A stretch of 64,000 nt of DNA from Solimonas sp. (lineage in GTDB: Bacteria; Pseudomonadota; Gammaproteobacteria; Nevskiales; Nevskiaceae), in contig JASBRP010000031.1 in the NCBI GenBank assembly GCA_030149365.1, positions 62,001-126,000 of the forward strand, in the 5' to 3' direction. The translations under genes were made by a program, and so were the position numbers. Shown here one piece after another: positions 26,044 to 36,399 of the stretch. Each line of letters starts with the position of its first letter. Positions within the stretch are counted from its first letter, which is position 1. The notes under the pieces were generated by a model. The model did no database searches, was not told where the DNA came from, and was given only the letters and a program-made list of their open reading frames with translations.

Positions 26044-27535
26044 GCTGGGTTTCCTGGTAGAGGGCATCGAGACGGGTGCCGTACTGCGCCCACAGGCTGG
26101 CGCGGCGCAGGCGGCCATTGGAGGTGAGTTGTCCGTTCACTGGCGTGAAGGCCTGCTGCGCCGGCAGCCAGCGCCGCACGCGGGCATAGTCGGGCAGCAT
26201 CGCGTTGACTTCGGCCAGGGCAAGATCCACGGCTTCATGACTGGCGCCCGGTCGCGGCACGATCACCGCGGCATTCCAGGGCCGTGCCTCGCCGAACACG
26301 GCGGCCTGGGCAATGGCCGGCTGCAGGCAGAGCTCGCGCTCCACCCACTCCGGCGCCACGTTGCGCCCGAAGGCGGTGATGAACATGTTCTTCTTGCGGC
26401 CGGTCAGCCAGAGATAACCGTCTGCATCGAGATGGCCGATGTCGCCGGTGGCCACGGGTTGGTCTGCGGCGCGTGGCACTTCCCCGACGTAACCCAGGAA
26501 GGCATTGCCTGCCACGAGAATCTCGCCGTCGTCGGCGAACGAAACCTGTACATGCGGCAGCGGACGGCCGGCGCTGCCCGGGCGGTCCGCCGCGGCAGTA
26601 TTCAGCGCAACCACTGATGAGCACTCCGACAAGCCGTAGCCCTCGTGGACCGGCAGGCCGGCTGCACGTGCGCGCTGGAGCAGGCGCGGCGCCACCGGCG
26701 CTCCGCCGACCGCGATGAACCTCAGTTGCGAGGGCCGCTGCAGGCCGGCCTCGATGGCTTCGACCAACCCTTGCAGGATCTGGGGCACCAGGATCGCCGT
26801 GCTGGCGCGCGCCACCTCCAGTGCCTCGATCAGCAGGCGCGGGTCGAAGCCGGAGGCACCGCGCAAGCCGACCTCCGACATGGGCCACAGGCAGGCCGCC
26901 GCTCCCGCCAGCAGCGGCGCATACAGTCCGCCGAGGTTTTCCAGCAGCGTTGCCAGCGGCAGTACGCAGAGGTGGCGATCGCCCGGGCCCGCACCGCTGG
27001 CCTCGGCCAGTGCCAGGGCGACGCGCTCCATCTGCTCCTGTGCCAGGCAGACGCCCTTGGGCTCGCCGGTGGTACCCGAGGTGTAGGTGATCTTGGCCGT
27101 GCCCTCCGGCACCGGGACCGCCGCCTGGGGTGGCAGCTCCAGCAGGCTCAGCAGGGCTGGCGCCAGCCCCACCTCCAGTGCTTCTGCCGGCAGGCCCGCG
27201 AAAGGACCCGCCACGGCGAACGCGGGAGGGGCGAGCAAAGCCTCGGCACCGGCGCTGCGCAGGGCGTGGGCCATCTGCTGCGGGGAGAAGAACGGCGGCA
27301 ACGGAACCGTACGCACGCCGGCGCGCACAGCGGCAAGATCCGCCAGTGCCCAGGCCAGTCCGTTGTCGGCCAGCAGGCCGACCACACGCAGGCTCCGCGA
27401 TGACAACTGGGCCGCCAGGCGCGCGATGGCCTGATCCAGTTCCGCATAGTTCAGGCGCGCTTCGCAGCCATGCAGGGCGAGTGCATCGGGCCGGCACCTG
27501 GCGTGCGCGGCAATGGCGTCGAGAACCAGGCTCAC
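26030..27535 (-). CDS. AMP-forming acyl ligase/adenylase in the sigma-54 operon
   Basis: A 501-residue ANL enzyme. It has an intact P-loop (TYTSGTTGEPKGVCL), GYGLSECSSVVALN, TGDIGHLDADGYLWLTGRKKN and a C-terminal Lys region (TPVNGQLTSNGRLRR). The GTG start forms a GTGA overlap with the hemolysin gene stop. The enzyme adenylates a carboxylic acid. No carrier protein is encoded in the operon, so CoA or a trans-acting ACP is the probable acceptor. It resembles FadD-like AMP ligases found beside thermostable hemolysin genes in other gammaproteobacteria (from memory, not searched). Confidence 0.9.
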   Translation of the reverse strand: MSLVLDAIAAHARCRPDALALHGCEARLNYAELDQAIARLAAQLSSRSLRVVGLLADNGLAWALADLAAVRAGVRTVPLPPFFSPQQMAHALRSAGAEALLAPPAFAVAGPFAGLPAEALEVGLAPALLSLLELPPQAAVPVPEGTAKITYTSGTTGEPKGVCLAQEQMERVALALAEASGAGPGDRHLCVLPLATLLENLGGLYAPLLAGAAACLWPMSEVGLRGASGFDPRLLIEALEVARASTAILVPQILQGLVEAIEAGLQRPSQLRFIAVGGAPVAPRLLQRARAAGLPVHEGYGLSECSSVVALNTAAADRPGSAGRPLPHVQVSFADDGEILVAGNAFLGYVGEVPRAADQPVATGDIGHLDADGYLWLTGRKKNMFITAFGRNVAPEWVERELCLQPAIAQAAVFGEARPWNAAVIVPRPGASHEAVDLALAEVNAMLPDYARVRRWLPAQQAFTPVNGQLTSNGRLRRASLWAQYGTRLDALYQETQHELL

Positions 27536-28221
27536 GGCGCCCCAACCTTGGCCACCGGCGCCAGTGCGGCGGCCAGCGCCCGTGGCGATGACGCCATCTC
27601 CTCCAGCTGGCGCCAGCCGTTGCGCACGTCGCCGAGCATCACCGACGGGGAGTGCCGGTAATAGTTGCCCCAATGCTCGCGCTCCCCCACGGGCAGGCAC
27701 TCGATCGGCGCGGGAGCCATGACGCTGAGCGGCAGGCCCAGGCGGCTGAAGCCGTTGCACAGGCGAGCCGCACCGGTGAATACCACCCAATGGAAGGACT
27801 GGCGATGCAGCAGGCGGGTGAGCAGCGGGATCAGCTCGCGCAGCGCACCCGGCGATGCGCCGGCCAGGTTGCCGACCTCGGCGATGTGCTGGCGCAGGAC
27901 GGGCTCGCCGGCGCGCCGGGAAACCAGTTGTTCCACCGGCTCGTCCAGGTAGCACTCCAGGAACAGGCGTTCCTCGGCGGCTGATCGCATGCCGAAGGCG
28001 GCATGCAGTTGGCCGTCATCGTCGTAGGTCCCGAACAGGCGCGGCATGAACCGGTGCAGCTCGGCACCGTAGGCGGCGGCGAAGCGCTCGGCGATGAAAC
28101 GCTCGAGCCGTACGCGCTCCTGGCGCTCGGCACGGCACAGGCGGATACCGCCATCCGGCAGGGCATCGCCGGATACTGCGCCCTGGCGGGTCTCGCCCTC
28201 GGCAGAGGCATGGGAGAACAT
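27532..28221 (-). CDS. Thermostable hemolysin family protein (GNAT-like)
   Basis: A 229-residue protein matching the T_hemolysin family: RFIAERFAAAYGAELHRFMPRLFG, ECYLDEPVEQLVSRRAGEPV, IAEVGNLAGASPGALRELI. The family is named from a Vibrio haemolysin but is fold-related to GNAT acyltransferases and LuxI-type synthases, so it may be an enzyme rather than a toxin. There is no signal peptide. AGGAAG lies eight bases before the ATG, about 38 bases after the predicted sigma-54 start site. It is the first gene of the operon. Confidence 0.88.
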   Translation of the reverse strand: MFSHASAEGETRQGAVSGDALPDGGIRLCRAERQERVRLERFIAERFAAAYGAELHRFMPRLFGTYDDDGQLHAAFGMRSAAEERLFLECYLDEPVEQLVSRRAGEPVLRQHIAEVGNLAGASPGALRELIPLLTRLLHRQSFHWVVFTGAARLCNGFSRLGLPLSVMAPAPIECLPVGEREHWGNYYRHSPSVMLGDVRNGWRQLEEMASSPRALAAALAPVAKVGAP

Positions 28222-28269
28222 GGGAATCGCTTCCTGGTCTGGGCCCGGAGTGGGCCATGCCAGAAAGGG

Positions 28270-28285
28270 AGCAACGCCGGTGCCA
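28270..28285 (-). promoter_or_regulatory. Sigma-54 promoter of the hemolysin/ligase/oxidase operon
   Basis: On the minus strand TGGCAC (-24 box, 28280-28285), a five-base spacer CGGCG and TTGCT (-12 box, 28270-28274) match the sigma-54 core TGGCAC-N5-TTGCW at every fixed position. The start site would be near 28259. An NtrC-type activator gene lies 3.5 kb away at 31776. Confidence 0.82.
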
Positions 28286-28294
28286 GTAGCGCGC

Positions 28295-28320
28295 TATTGA
28301 TTCAAGGCCATGAATCAATA
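28295..28320. promoter_or_regulatory. 26-bp palindrome, candidate enhancer site
   Basis: The perfect 10-bp arms TATTGATTCA and TGAATCAATA are separated by six bases. It is AT-rich within GC-rich DNA and centred about 50 bp upstream of the sigma-54 start site. Size and symmetry suit the Fis-like C-terminal domain of an NtrC-type activator; the adjacent regulator at 31776 is the obvious candidate. Confidence 0.68.
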
Positions 28321-28373
28321 TGCTTTTTCAGGAAAATACCGGCGCCATGACCGGTCCGCGGAGCCAGCAGGAC

Positions 28374-28412
28374 TTGTCGAGCCCGCAAGACCTGTCCGAC
28401 AAATTTTGCGGG
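28374..28412. other. Two interleaved stems at the 3' end of the binding-protein gene
   Basis: TTGTCG (28374-28379) pairs with CGACAA (28397-28402), and CCCGCAA (28382-28388) pairs with TTGCGGG (28406-28412). The stems interleave, so they are either alternatives or an H-type pseudoknot. The element lies directly beyond the stop codon at 28414. Confidence 0.45.
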
Positions 28413-28413
28413 G

Positions 28414-28881
28414 TCAGCGGTCGCAGTCGACCGGCGTGCCCGGCGGCAGCACGCGACCGTCGGCATCCACCAGCATCACCGCGCGCACACGCTCGTCCAT
28501 GGAGCAATACGGCAGGTAGCCGATCGCATTGCGCGTCCCGGCGACGAATCGCAGGACCGCCGCCTCCGAAGCCAGGACATGGGGCGGCCTCATGCCGTGG
28601 AAGTACTGCTCGTTCCAGTAGCCTTCCATCGCCTCGGGGGTCAGCCGCAGCACCGCTTCGGTGAAGCGACGGCGCAGGGGATGGTCGGCCGGCAGGTTCA
28701 CCGGTTCGATGCGACGGCCGTCAGGCCAGAGCAGCTTCCTGCGCTTGTAGATCAGCGAGACATCATCCACATCCAGGCTCATGGGGCCGCGCTGTGCGGG
28801 CGTGATCACGGCGATCACCGGCTCGGCCGCGTACGTGGCCGAGATGGCGCACATCATCAGCGCCAGGAGGGCCAGGCGCAT
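28414..28881 (-). CDS. Small PstS-like periplasmic binding protein
   Basis: A 155-residue exported protein with signal peptide MRLALLALMMCAISATYA. The body (DDVSLIYKRRKLLWPDGRRI, YWNEQYFHGMRPPHV, GTRNAIGYLP) resembles the compact phosphate-binding-like domains annotated as PstS-type substrate-binding proteins, about half the size of PstS. It overlaps the porin gene by four bases (ATGA). Such porin and binding-protein pairs often sit beside two-component genes, and it could present a ligand to the kinase at 30013. Confidence 0.82.
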   Translation of the reverse strand: MRLALLALMMCAISATYAAEPVIAVITPAQRGPMSLDVDDVSLIYKRRKLLWPDGRRIEPVNLPADHPLRRRFTEAVLRLTPEAMEGYWNEQYFHGMRPPHVLASEAAVLRFVAGTRNAIGYLPYCSMDERVRAVMLVDADGRVLPPGTPVDCDR

Positions 28882-29966
28882 CAGAACAGCACCGCGAACG
28901 ACGCCAACAATCCATCCCGGGCGTCGATGTCGTTATCGGTGGCCCGGCTGTATTCGGCCTTGAACACCAGCCCCGGATACGGCCGGTAGTTCAGTCCGCC
29001 CAGGTAGACGTTGAGGTCGCGCGTGGCGGCCGTGTCCCGAAAGGTTTCATAGCGGGCCACCGCGAACAGGCGCTCGGCCAGCGGGGCCACCAGCTGCAAG
29101 TAACCGCCCTGCTCGTCACGCTCGGCATTGGTCAGGCTGGTGACGCGGTAGGCGAATTCGCCCGTGAGTTCGAACCGCCGCCAGTTCCACTGGAAGTCCG
29201 CGCCATAGAGGCGACGGCGCTGGCCGACACTGCTGTCCAGCTCGAAATCGACGAAGGACAGGCCGACACTGAGTTGCGGCAGCAGATCGGTGGAGAGGTG
29301 CAGGCCGTAGGCCTCGTCGAAGGTATCCAGCTCAGGGTTCGGGAACAGCTCCTGGCCAGGCGACGCGTAGAGCGAGTACTCCAGCCCGCGCGGTAGCCAC
29401 GGCAGCACACCCGTCAACATCGCGCCTGTGGCATTGACCGGGAAGGTGGCCTCGGTGACCAGCGGACGCGAGGTGGTCCAGACCAGCGGCGCCGCATGGA
29501 TCAGGTTCCAGCGCCCGATGGGCGTCAGGAACTTGCCGAAGCGGAACTTGAGGGAGTCGCTATAGCTGTAGTCGAAGTAGAAGCGCTCCAGGCCGAGGTA
29601 GGCTTCGTCGGTGGTCAGCTCGTCGGAGGTGGCCAGCAGCCCGTCTTCCAGTTCCACCTCGGAGAAGAATCGCCAGCGTCCTCCGCCGTCCCACCACAGG
29701 AAGCCGCTCAGCGCATCCAGGCCTGCACGCCAGTCCGGGTCGCCCGCGACACCGCCGGTGCCATCGTAGGCGGCCACGGCATACCCGCCGAGCGTGAACC
29801 CGCTGTCACCCAGTGCCAGGCCCTGGCCCAAGCGATAGGGCACGGCAGGCGCACTCTCCTCGATTGCCGGTGCCGGCTCTGCGGCGGGCTGGGCCAGGAT
29901 CGCCGGGCAGGCAAAGGCCAGCGACCATGCCGCCATTCGCAAAAGAGAATCAAACCTGTTCAACAT
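28881..29966 (-). CDS. Outer membrane porin-like beta-barrel
   Basis: A 361-residue protein from the ATG at 29966 (a TTG at 29984 is the alternative). It has a signal peptide (LLRMAAWSLAFACPAILA-Q), alternating aromatic strands throughout such as FFSEVELEDGLLAT and FRFGKFLTPIGRW, and a terminal Phe. It looks like the phosphate-selective porin or DUF3138-like barrels that pair with small PstS-like proteins. It is divergent from the kinase gene with 46 bp between the starts. Confidence 0.82.
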   Translation of the reverse strand: MLNRFDSLLRMAAWSLAFACPAILAQPAAEPAPAIEESAPAVPYRLGQGLALGDSGFTLGGYAVAAYDGTGGVAGDPDWRAGLDALSGFLWWDGGGRWRFFSEVELEDGLLATSDELTTDEAYLGLERFYFDYSYSDSLKFRFGKFLTPIGRWNLIHAAPLVWTTSRPLVTEATFPVNATGAMLTGVLPWLPRGLEYSLYASPGQELFPNPELDTFDEAYGLHLSTDLLPQLSVGLSFVDFELDSSVGQRRRLYGADFQWNWRRFELTGEFAYRVTSLTNAERDEQGGYLQLVAPLAERLFAVARYETFRDTAATRDLNVYLGGLNYRPYPGLVFKAEYSRATDNDIDARDGLLASFAVLF

Positions 29967-30012
29967 CTGAGGACTGCCGCCCAAACACGGGAAAGACTTA
30001 CTCTATCGCACC

Positions 30013-31779
30013 GTGACGATCCGTCGAATCCTGTTGCTCGCCTTCCTGCTGGTCAGCCTGCTGCCGGCGGCGGTACTCACACGCCTGGCCTTCGACCGCA
30101 GCCGTGCGGCGATGCTGGGCGAGATCGAGCAAGGGGTCATGCGCAGCACCGCGGCGGTCTCGGCCGAGGCCGACAAGCTGCTGTACGAGAGGCTGCTCAA
30201 CGCCACCACCTGGAATCACTTGGAAGTCATGCAGGACCTGCGCATCGACGACGTCGACAAGCGCCTGTCGTCCTTCCTGTCGGAGATGAAGCTGCGCTAC
30301 GGCGGAACCTACCGTGCGCTGCATGCAGTGGACCGGTCCGGCCGCATCGTCGCCAGCAGCGACGCCGCGCGCATCGGCCAGCCCTACCCTGCACCCGGGC
30401 CGTGGGCGCAGGCCGAACTGCCAGGCGGCCTGGTGCATCTGGAGCGGCCGACCCGGCAATCAGGCAGCACGATCCTGCTGCTGAGTGTATCGATCCCCTC
30501 CCAATTCGAGGACGGCGATATCGGAAACCTGCTGCTGGAATTCGACTGGGATGCCATGCAGTCGGTCCTGGATCACGCGTCCGACCCCAGCCGCCAGATC
30601 CTGCTGGTGGACATGCAAGGCCGTGCGCTGGGAGCTTCCGCCGGATTGCTGCCCCGGGTCTTCCAGGGCGGCCCGCTGTCGCAGGGCTGGTGGCCGCCAC
30701 CGGCGAACGTCAATGCCTTTGACCGCGAAGGCGCCCCCTACATGGAGGGCGCCGTCATCGTGGGGCATGCCCGTTCACCCGGCCTCGCGCGCTTTCCAGG
30801 CCTCGGCTGGTCCTACCTCATGCTGCAGTCACGCCAGGCGGTGCTCGCTCCGGTGCAGCGGATGGCCTGGGCCTTCGCCGGACTCCTGGCCGTGACGGCA
30901 TTGGTTACGGTGCTGGTGTCCCTGCTGGTGGCAGGGCAGATCGCGCGCCCGGTGCTGGCACTGACCGATTTCACCCGGCGCTACGCACAACCCGGGGCGC
31001 GCCCACAGCTCCCGCAGGGCGGTCCGGCGGAGATCGGTGAGCTGGGGCGCAGCTTCGTGAGGCTCGTGGATGATCTGTCGCATTCCCAGCAGACCCTGGC
31101 GCAGGCGTCGAAGCTGGCGGCGGTCGGTGAAGTCACGGCCCTGCTCGCACATGAGGTGAGAACACCGCTCGGCATCCTGCGCAGCTCCGCACAGACCCTG
31201 CGCTACGAGGAAGGCCTGAGTGCGGAAGCCCGGGAACTGCTGCAGATCATCGACAGCGAGACCGGGCGTCTGAATCGCCTGATCAGCTCGCTGCTGGACA
31301 GCGCGCGCACGCGCAGCCCGCAGTTCGCGAGTGTCGACCTGCATGCGCTGGCGCGCCATTCGGCCAGCCTGCTGAGCACGCAACTGCGGGATCGCCGCAT
31401 CCGGCTCGGCATGGAACTGGACGCAGCCAACAGCATGGTGGATGGCGACGGCGAGCAGCTGACCCAGGTGCTGCTGAACCTGACCATGAACGCGCTGCAG
31501 GTTCTGCCGGCGGACGGCCGGATCGAGATCTGCAGTCGCAACGAGTCGGGCCGCCTCGTCGTGGACATAGACGACAATGGCCCCGGTGTCGCGGCGGCGG
31601 ATCGCAGCCGCATCTTCGAACCCTTTGTCTTCAAGCGCGAAGGCGGACTGGGCCTGGGCCTGGCGGTAGTCCGGCAGATCCTGCGCCAACACGGCGGCGA
31701 CATCTCTGTCGTCGAGGGCCGGCTCGGCGGAGCCTGCTTCCGCTTCTGGCTGCCATTACAAGGAACCCGTATTCCATGA
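30013..31779 (+). CDS. Membrane sensor histidine kinase
   Basis: A 588-residue kinase with a GTG start. TM1 is near residues 5-23, a periplasmic sensor of about 250 residues follows (single-Cache-like, without recognisable ligand residues), TM2 is near 283-307, then HAMP. The H-box LLAHEVRTPLGILR places the phosphorylated His at 380; N-box NLTMNALQV and G-boxes DIDDNGPGV and GLGLGLAV are intact. It overlaps the response regulator by four bases. The architecture resembles NtrB/AtoS/DctB-type kinases, which pair with sigma-54 activators. Confidence 0.92.
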   Translation: MTIRRILLLAFLLVSLLPAAVLTRLAFDRSRAAMLGEIEQGVMRSTAAVSAEADKLLYERLLNATTWNHLEVMQDLRIDDVDKRLSSFLSEMKLRYGGTYRALHAVDRSGRIVASSDAARIGQPYPAPGPWAQAELPGGLVHLERPTRQSGSTILLLSVSIPSQFEDGDIGNLLLEFDWDAMQSVLDHASDPSRQILLVDMQGRALGASAGLLPRVFQGGPLSQGWWPPPANVNAFDREGAPYMEGAVIVGHARSPGLARFPGLGWSYLMLQSRQAVLAPVQRMAWAFAGLLAVTALVTVLVSLLVAGQIARPVLALTDFTRRYAQPGARPQLPQGGPAEIGELGRSFVRLVDDLSHSQQTLAQASKLAAVGEVTALLAHEVRTPLGILRSSAQTLRYEEGLSAEARELLQIIDSETGRLNRLISSLLDSARTRSPQFASVDLHALARHSASLLSTQLRDRRIRLGMELDAANSMVDGDGEQLTQVLLNLTMNALQVLPADGRIEICSRNESGRLVVDIDDNGPGVAAADRSRIFEPFVFKREGGLGLGLAVVRQILRQHGGDISVVEGRLGGACFRFWLPLQGTRIP

Positions 31780-33152
31780 GCAAGCACCGCGTCCTGGTGG
31801 TGGACGACGAAGCCAACATGCGCCGCGTGTTGGAGATCATGCTGTCGCGCCGCGGCTACCGCACGCTCAGCGCGGAAGACGGAAGGCAGGCCCTGACGAT
31901 TGTGCAGGAGCATCCCGTTGACCTGGTGATCAGCGATCTGCGCATGCCGGGCATGAACGGCATCGAACTCCTGCGCGAGCTGCGCAAACAGGGCAACGAC
32001 TTGCCCCTGATCATCATCACGGCCCAGGGCACCATCGAAAGCGCCGTGGAGGCGATGCGCCTTGGAGCCTGCGACTACCTGCTGCGCCCCTTCGACAACG
32101 AAGCCCTGGACCTGGCTATCGGCCGCGTCTTCGCGGTGCACGAGATGCAGCAGCAGAACCAGTTCCTGCGCGGCGAGCTGGACCGGAACTGGGACGGCCT
32201 GGTTGGCGGCGGCCCGGCGATGCAACGGGTGCGCCAGCAGATCGCCCAGGTCGCGCCTACGCGCGCCAGCGTGCTGCTCACCGGCGAGACCGGCACCGGC
32301 AAGGAGGTAGTGGCGCGCGCGATCCATCGCGCATCGCCGCGCCGCGAGGGCTTGTTCGTGCCGATCAACTGCGCGGCGATCCCCGCCGAGATACTGGAGA
32401 GCGAGCTGTTCGGCCACGAGAAGGGCGCCTTCACCGGGGCCCTCAAGGACCGCGTCGGGAAGTTCGAACTGGCCCAGGGCGGAACCGTGTTCCTCGACGA
32501 AATCACCGAAATGCCCATTGCGCTGCAGGCCAAGCTGCTGCGCGTGCTGCAGGAGGGCGTCATCGAGCGCCTGGGAGGCAACTCGCAGATCGAACTGGAC
32601 CTGCGCATCATCGCGGCGACCAATCGCATGCCGCGCCAGGCCGTGCGCGACAACCTGATGCGTGAAGACCTCTACTATCGGCTCAATGTCTTCAACATCG
32701 AGCTGCCGCCGCTGCGGGATCGCCTGGAGGACCTGCCGGAGCTGGTGCGGCACTTCCTGGGCGCCTTGCATCGTGGCCCGAACTCGCACCCCGGTGTCAC
32801 GACCCAGGCCCTGGAGTACCTGCGGCAGTACCGATGGCCCGGCAACATCCGTGAACTGGGCAACATGGTGGAGCGCGCCAGCATCCTGAGCGGTGGCGGT
32901 GTCCTTGACCTGCAGCATTTCCCGCTGGACGAGGCCTCGCCCGAACAGCTGGTATCTCCTGCCGACAGCGCATCCCTGCCGGAAAGCCTCGACCTGGATG
33001 CAGCGGTGCAGGATCTGGAGATACGCCTCATCAACGAGGCATTGTCGCAGTCCGGCGGCAACAAGACCCGCGCCGCGCAACTGCTGCGTATCAGCGAGCG
33101 GTCGATCTGGTACAAGCTCAAGAAGTATCGCCTGGGCCCTGCTGCAGACTGA
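31776..33152 (+). CDS. NtrC-family sigma-54-dependent response regulator
   Basis: A 458-residue activator. The receiver domain has D10/D11 and phospho-acceptor D54 (ISDLRMPG). The AAA+ domain carries GETGTGKE, the sigma-54-contacting GAFTGA loop (HEKGAFTGA) and a VFLDEITEM Walker B. The C-terminal Fis-type HTH is NKTRAAQLLRISERSIWYKL. All motifs needed for sigma-54 activation are intact. The only convincing sigma-54 promoter I found in the window is that of the hemolysin operon at 28270, making that operon its likely target. Confidence 0.94.
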   Translation: MSKHRVLVVDDEANMRRVLEIMLSRRGYRTLSAEDGRQALTIVQEHPVDLVISDLRMPGMNGIELLRELRKQGNDLPLIIITAQGTIESAVEAMRLGACDYLLRPFDNEALDLAIGRVFAVHEMQQQNQFLRGELDRNWDGLVGGGPAMQRVRQQIAQVAPTRASVLLTGETGTGKEVVARAIHRASPRREGLFVPINCAAIPAEILESELFGHEKGAFTGALKDRVGKFELAQGGTVFLDEITEMPIALQAKLLRVLQEGVIERLGGNSQIELDLRIIAATNRMPRQAVRDNLMREDLYYRLNVFNIELPPLRDRLEDLPELVRHFLGALHRGPNSHPGVTTQALEYLRQYRWPGNIRELGNMVERASILSGGGVLDLQHFPLDEASPEQLVSPADSASLPESLDLDAAVQDLEIRLINEALSQSGGNKTRAAQLLRISERSIWYKLKKYRLGPAAD

Positions 33153-33321
33153 CGGCTGCCGGGGGTTTGCCGGGCCGGCCCTGATAGACGCCTTGGCCAG
33201 GAACCGCTCGCGGGGCTAGCTCGCGGCGACGAAGCCTGGCGGGTGGCTGCGGCGAGGCAAGGCTGGCGGCATGCCTACATGGATACTCCATCTGCGGCGC
33301 GGCCGGTGGCATCATCGCGCC

Positions 33322-34419
33322 ATGCCACGCGCCCTCCAGCTCGACGACCTGCGCCGATATGCCATCGCGCGCAGCCTGTTTGCCCCCACCACGCTGCCAC
33401 GCGCGATCGAGCGCCTGGGCTTCGTGCAGGCCGACCCGCTACGCGCGCCGGCCCGTGCCCAGGACCTGACCTTGCGCCACCGGGTGGGCGGCTATACCGC
33501 GGGAGAGCTGGAGCGACGCTACCCACGGCTGGCGATCGAGGAGGACTTCTTCGTCAACTACGGCTTCCTGCCGAGGCGTCACCTGGCGTTGATGCACCCG
33601 CGCACGCCACGCATCGTGTGGGATGCGGCGCGCTGGAAGCAGGCGCACGAAATCCTGGCCTTTGTGCAGGAGCGCGGCGCGGTGCACCCGCGCGAGGTGG
33701 ACGCGCAGTTCGCACATGGCAAGACGCGCAACTGGTTCGGCGGCTCGTCCAATGCCAGCACCCAGTTGCTGGACGGCATGCACTACCGCGGCCTGCTGCG
33801 CGTGGCCCGGCGCGATGCCGGGGTGCGGGTCTACACGGCGGCCCATGGCCATGAAACGCCGGGCGATGCCGATGTCCACGCGCGCATGGACGCGCTGCTG
33901 GACCTGGTGATCGCCAAGTACGCGCCGCTGCCGGCGGCCAGCCTGGCGCAACTCGCCAGCCTGCTGGCAGGCGGGGTGCCTCAGTGGCGCGGTGAGCGAC
34001 CGGCGGCGCTGGCGCGGGCGAAGCTGCGTGCGGCCCGGGATCGCGTGGATGGCGTGGACTGGTACTGGCCGGCCGGCGAGAATCCGGCGCCCAGCCGCCA
34101 CGGCCCACTGGAGCGCGTGTACCTGTTGGCGCCGTTCGACCCGGTGGCCTGGGACCGTCGGCGCTTCGAGCACTTCTGGGGCTGGGCCTACCGCTTCGAG
34201 GCCTACACGCCGGCGCCCAAGCGCCGCTACGGCCACTATGCCCTGCCCCTGCTGTGGCGTGACCAGGTGATCGGCTGGGCCAATGCCGCGGTGCAGGCCG
34301 GGCGCCTGCAACTGGAGTGCGGCTATATCAGCGGGCGGGCTCCGCGCGAGGCGGCGTTCCGCCGGGCGCTGGACGAGGAGCGCAGCCGGATGGCAGGGTT
34401 TCTGGCGGTCGCCGACTGA
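33322..34419 (+). CDS. YcaQ/AlkX-like DNA glycosylase (HTH_42 family)
   Basis: A 365-residue winged-helix protein of the YcaQ family that unhooks DNA interstrand crosslinks. Family landmarks include LGFVQADPLRAPARAQD, with a Q-x-D catalytic motif, EEDFFVNYGFLP and LLAPFDPVAWDRRRFEHFW. The ATG at 33322 gives the usual MPRALQLDDLRR start. It stands alone, 170 bp after the response regulator, with no visible hairpin in between. Confidence 0.88.
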   Translation: MPRALQLDDLRRYAIARSLFAPTTLPRAIERLGFVQADPLRAPARAQDLTLRHRVGGYTAGELERRYPRLAIEEDFFVNYGFLPRRHLALMHPRTPRIVWDAARWKQAHEILAFVQERGAVHPREVDAQFAHGKTRNWFGGSSNASTQLLDGMHYRGLLRVARRDAGVRVYTAAHGHETPGDADVHARMDALLDLVIAKYAPLPAASLAQLASLLAGGVPQWRGERPAALARAKLRAARDRVDGVDWYWPAGENPAPSRHGPLERVYLLAPFDPVAWDRRRFEHFWGWAYRFEAYTPAPKRRYGHYALPLLWRDQVIGWANAAVQAGRLQLECGYISGRAPREAAFRRALDEERSRMAGFLAVAD

Positions 34420-34438
34420 GGGCGGGTGCGGCACTGCC

Positions 34439-34465
34439 GTGCTTCGACAGGCTCAGCACGAACGG
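34439..34465. repeat. Dispersed hairpin repeat, family A copy 2
   Basis: GTGCT-TCGACAGGCTC-AGCAC plus CGAACGG. Compared with the copy at 16812 the loop and tail are the same, while both stem arms have changed together and still pair. Confidence 0.7.
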
Positions 34466-34618
34466 AGGTTCCAGGGCCGTTCAGACAGACAAGCTCCTGC
34501 ACAGCATTTGCACCCCTCTTGCTCGAAGGCGCCACACCTCGCTGTGACTTTTGAGGGAAACTGACGGGGCCGGGATTGCCGGCCGCCATCGATCAAACCG
34601 GCCTGCGCGCGGGAGTCC

Positions 34619-36394
<1,776 letters not shown>

Positions 36395-36399
36395 TCCGT

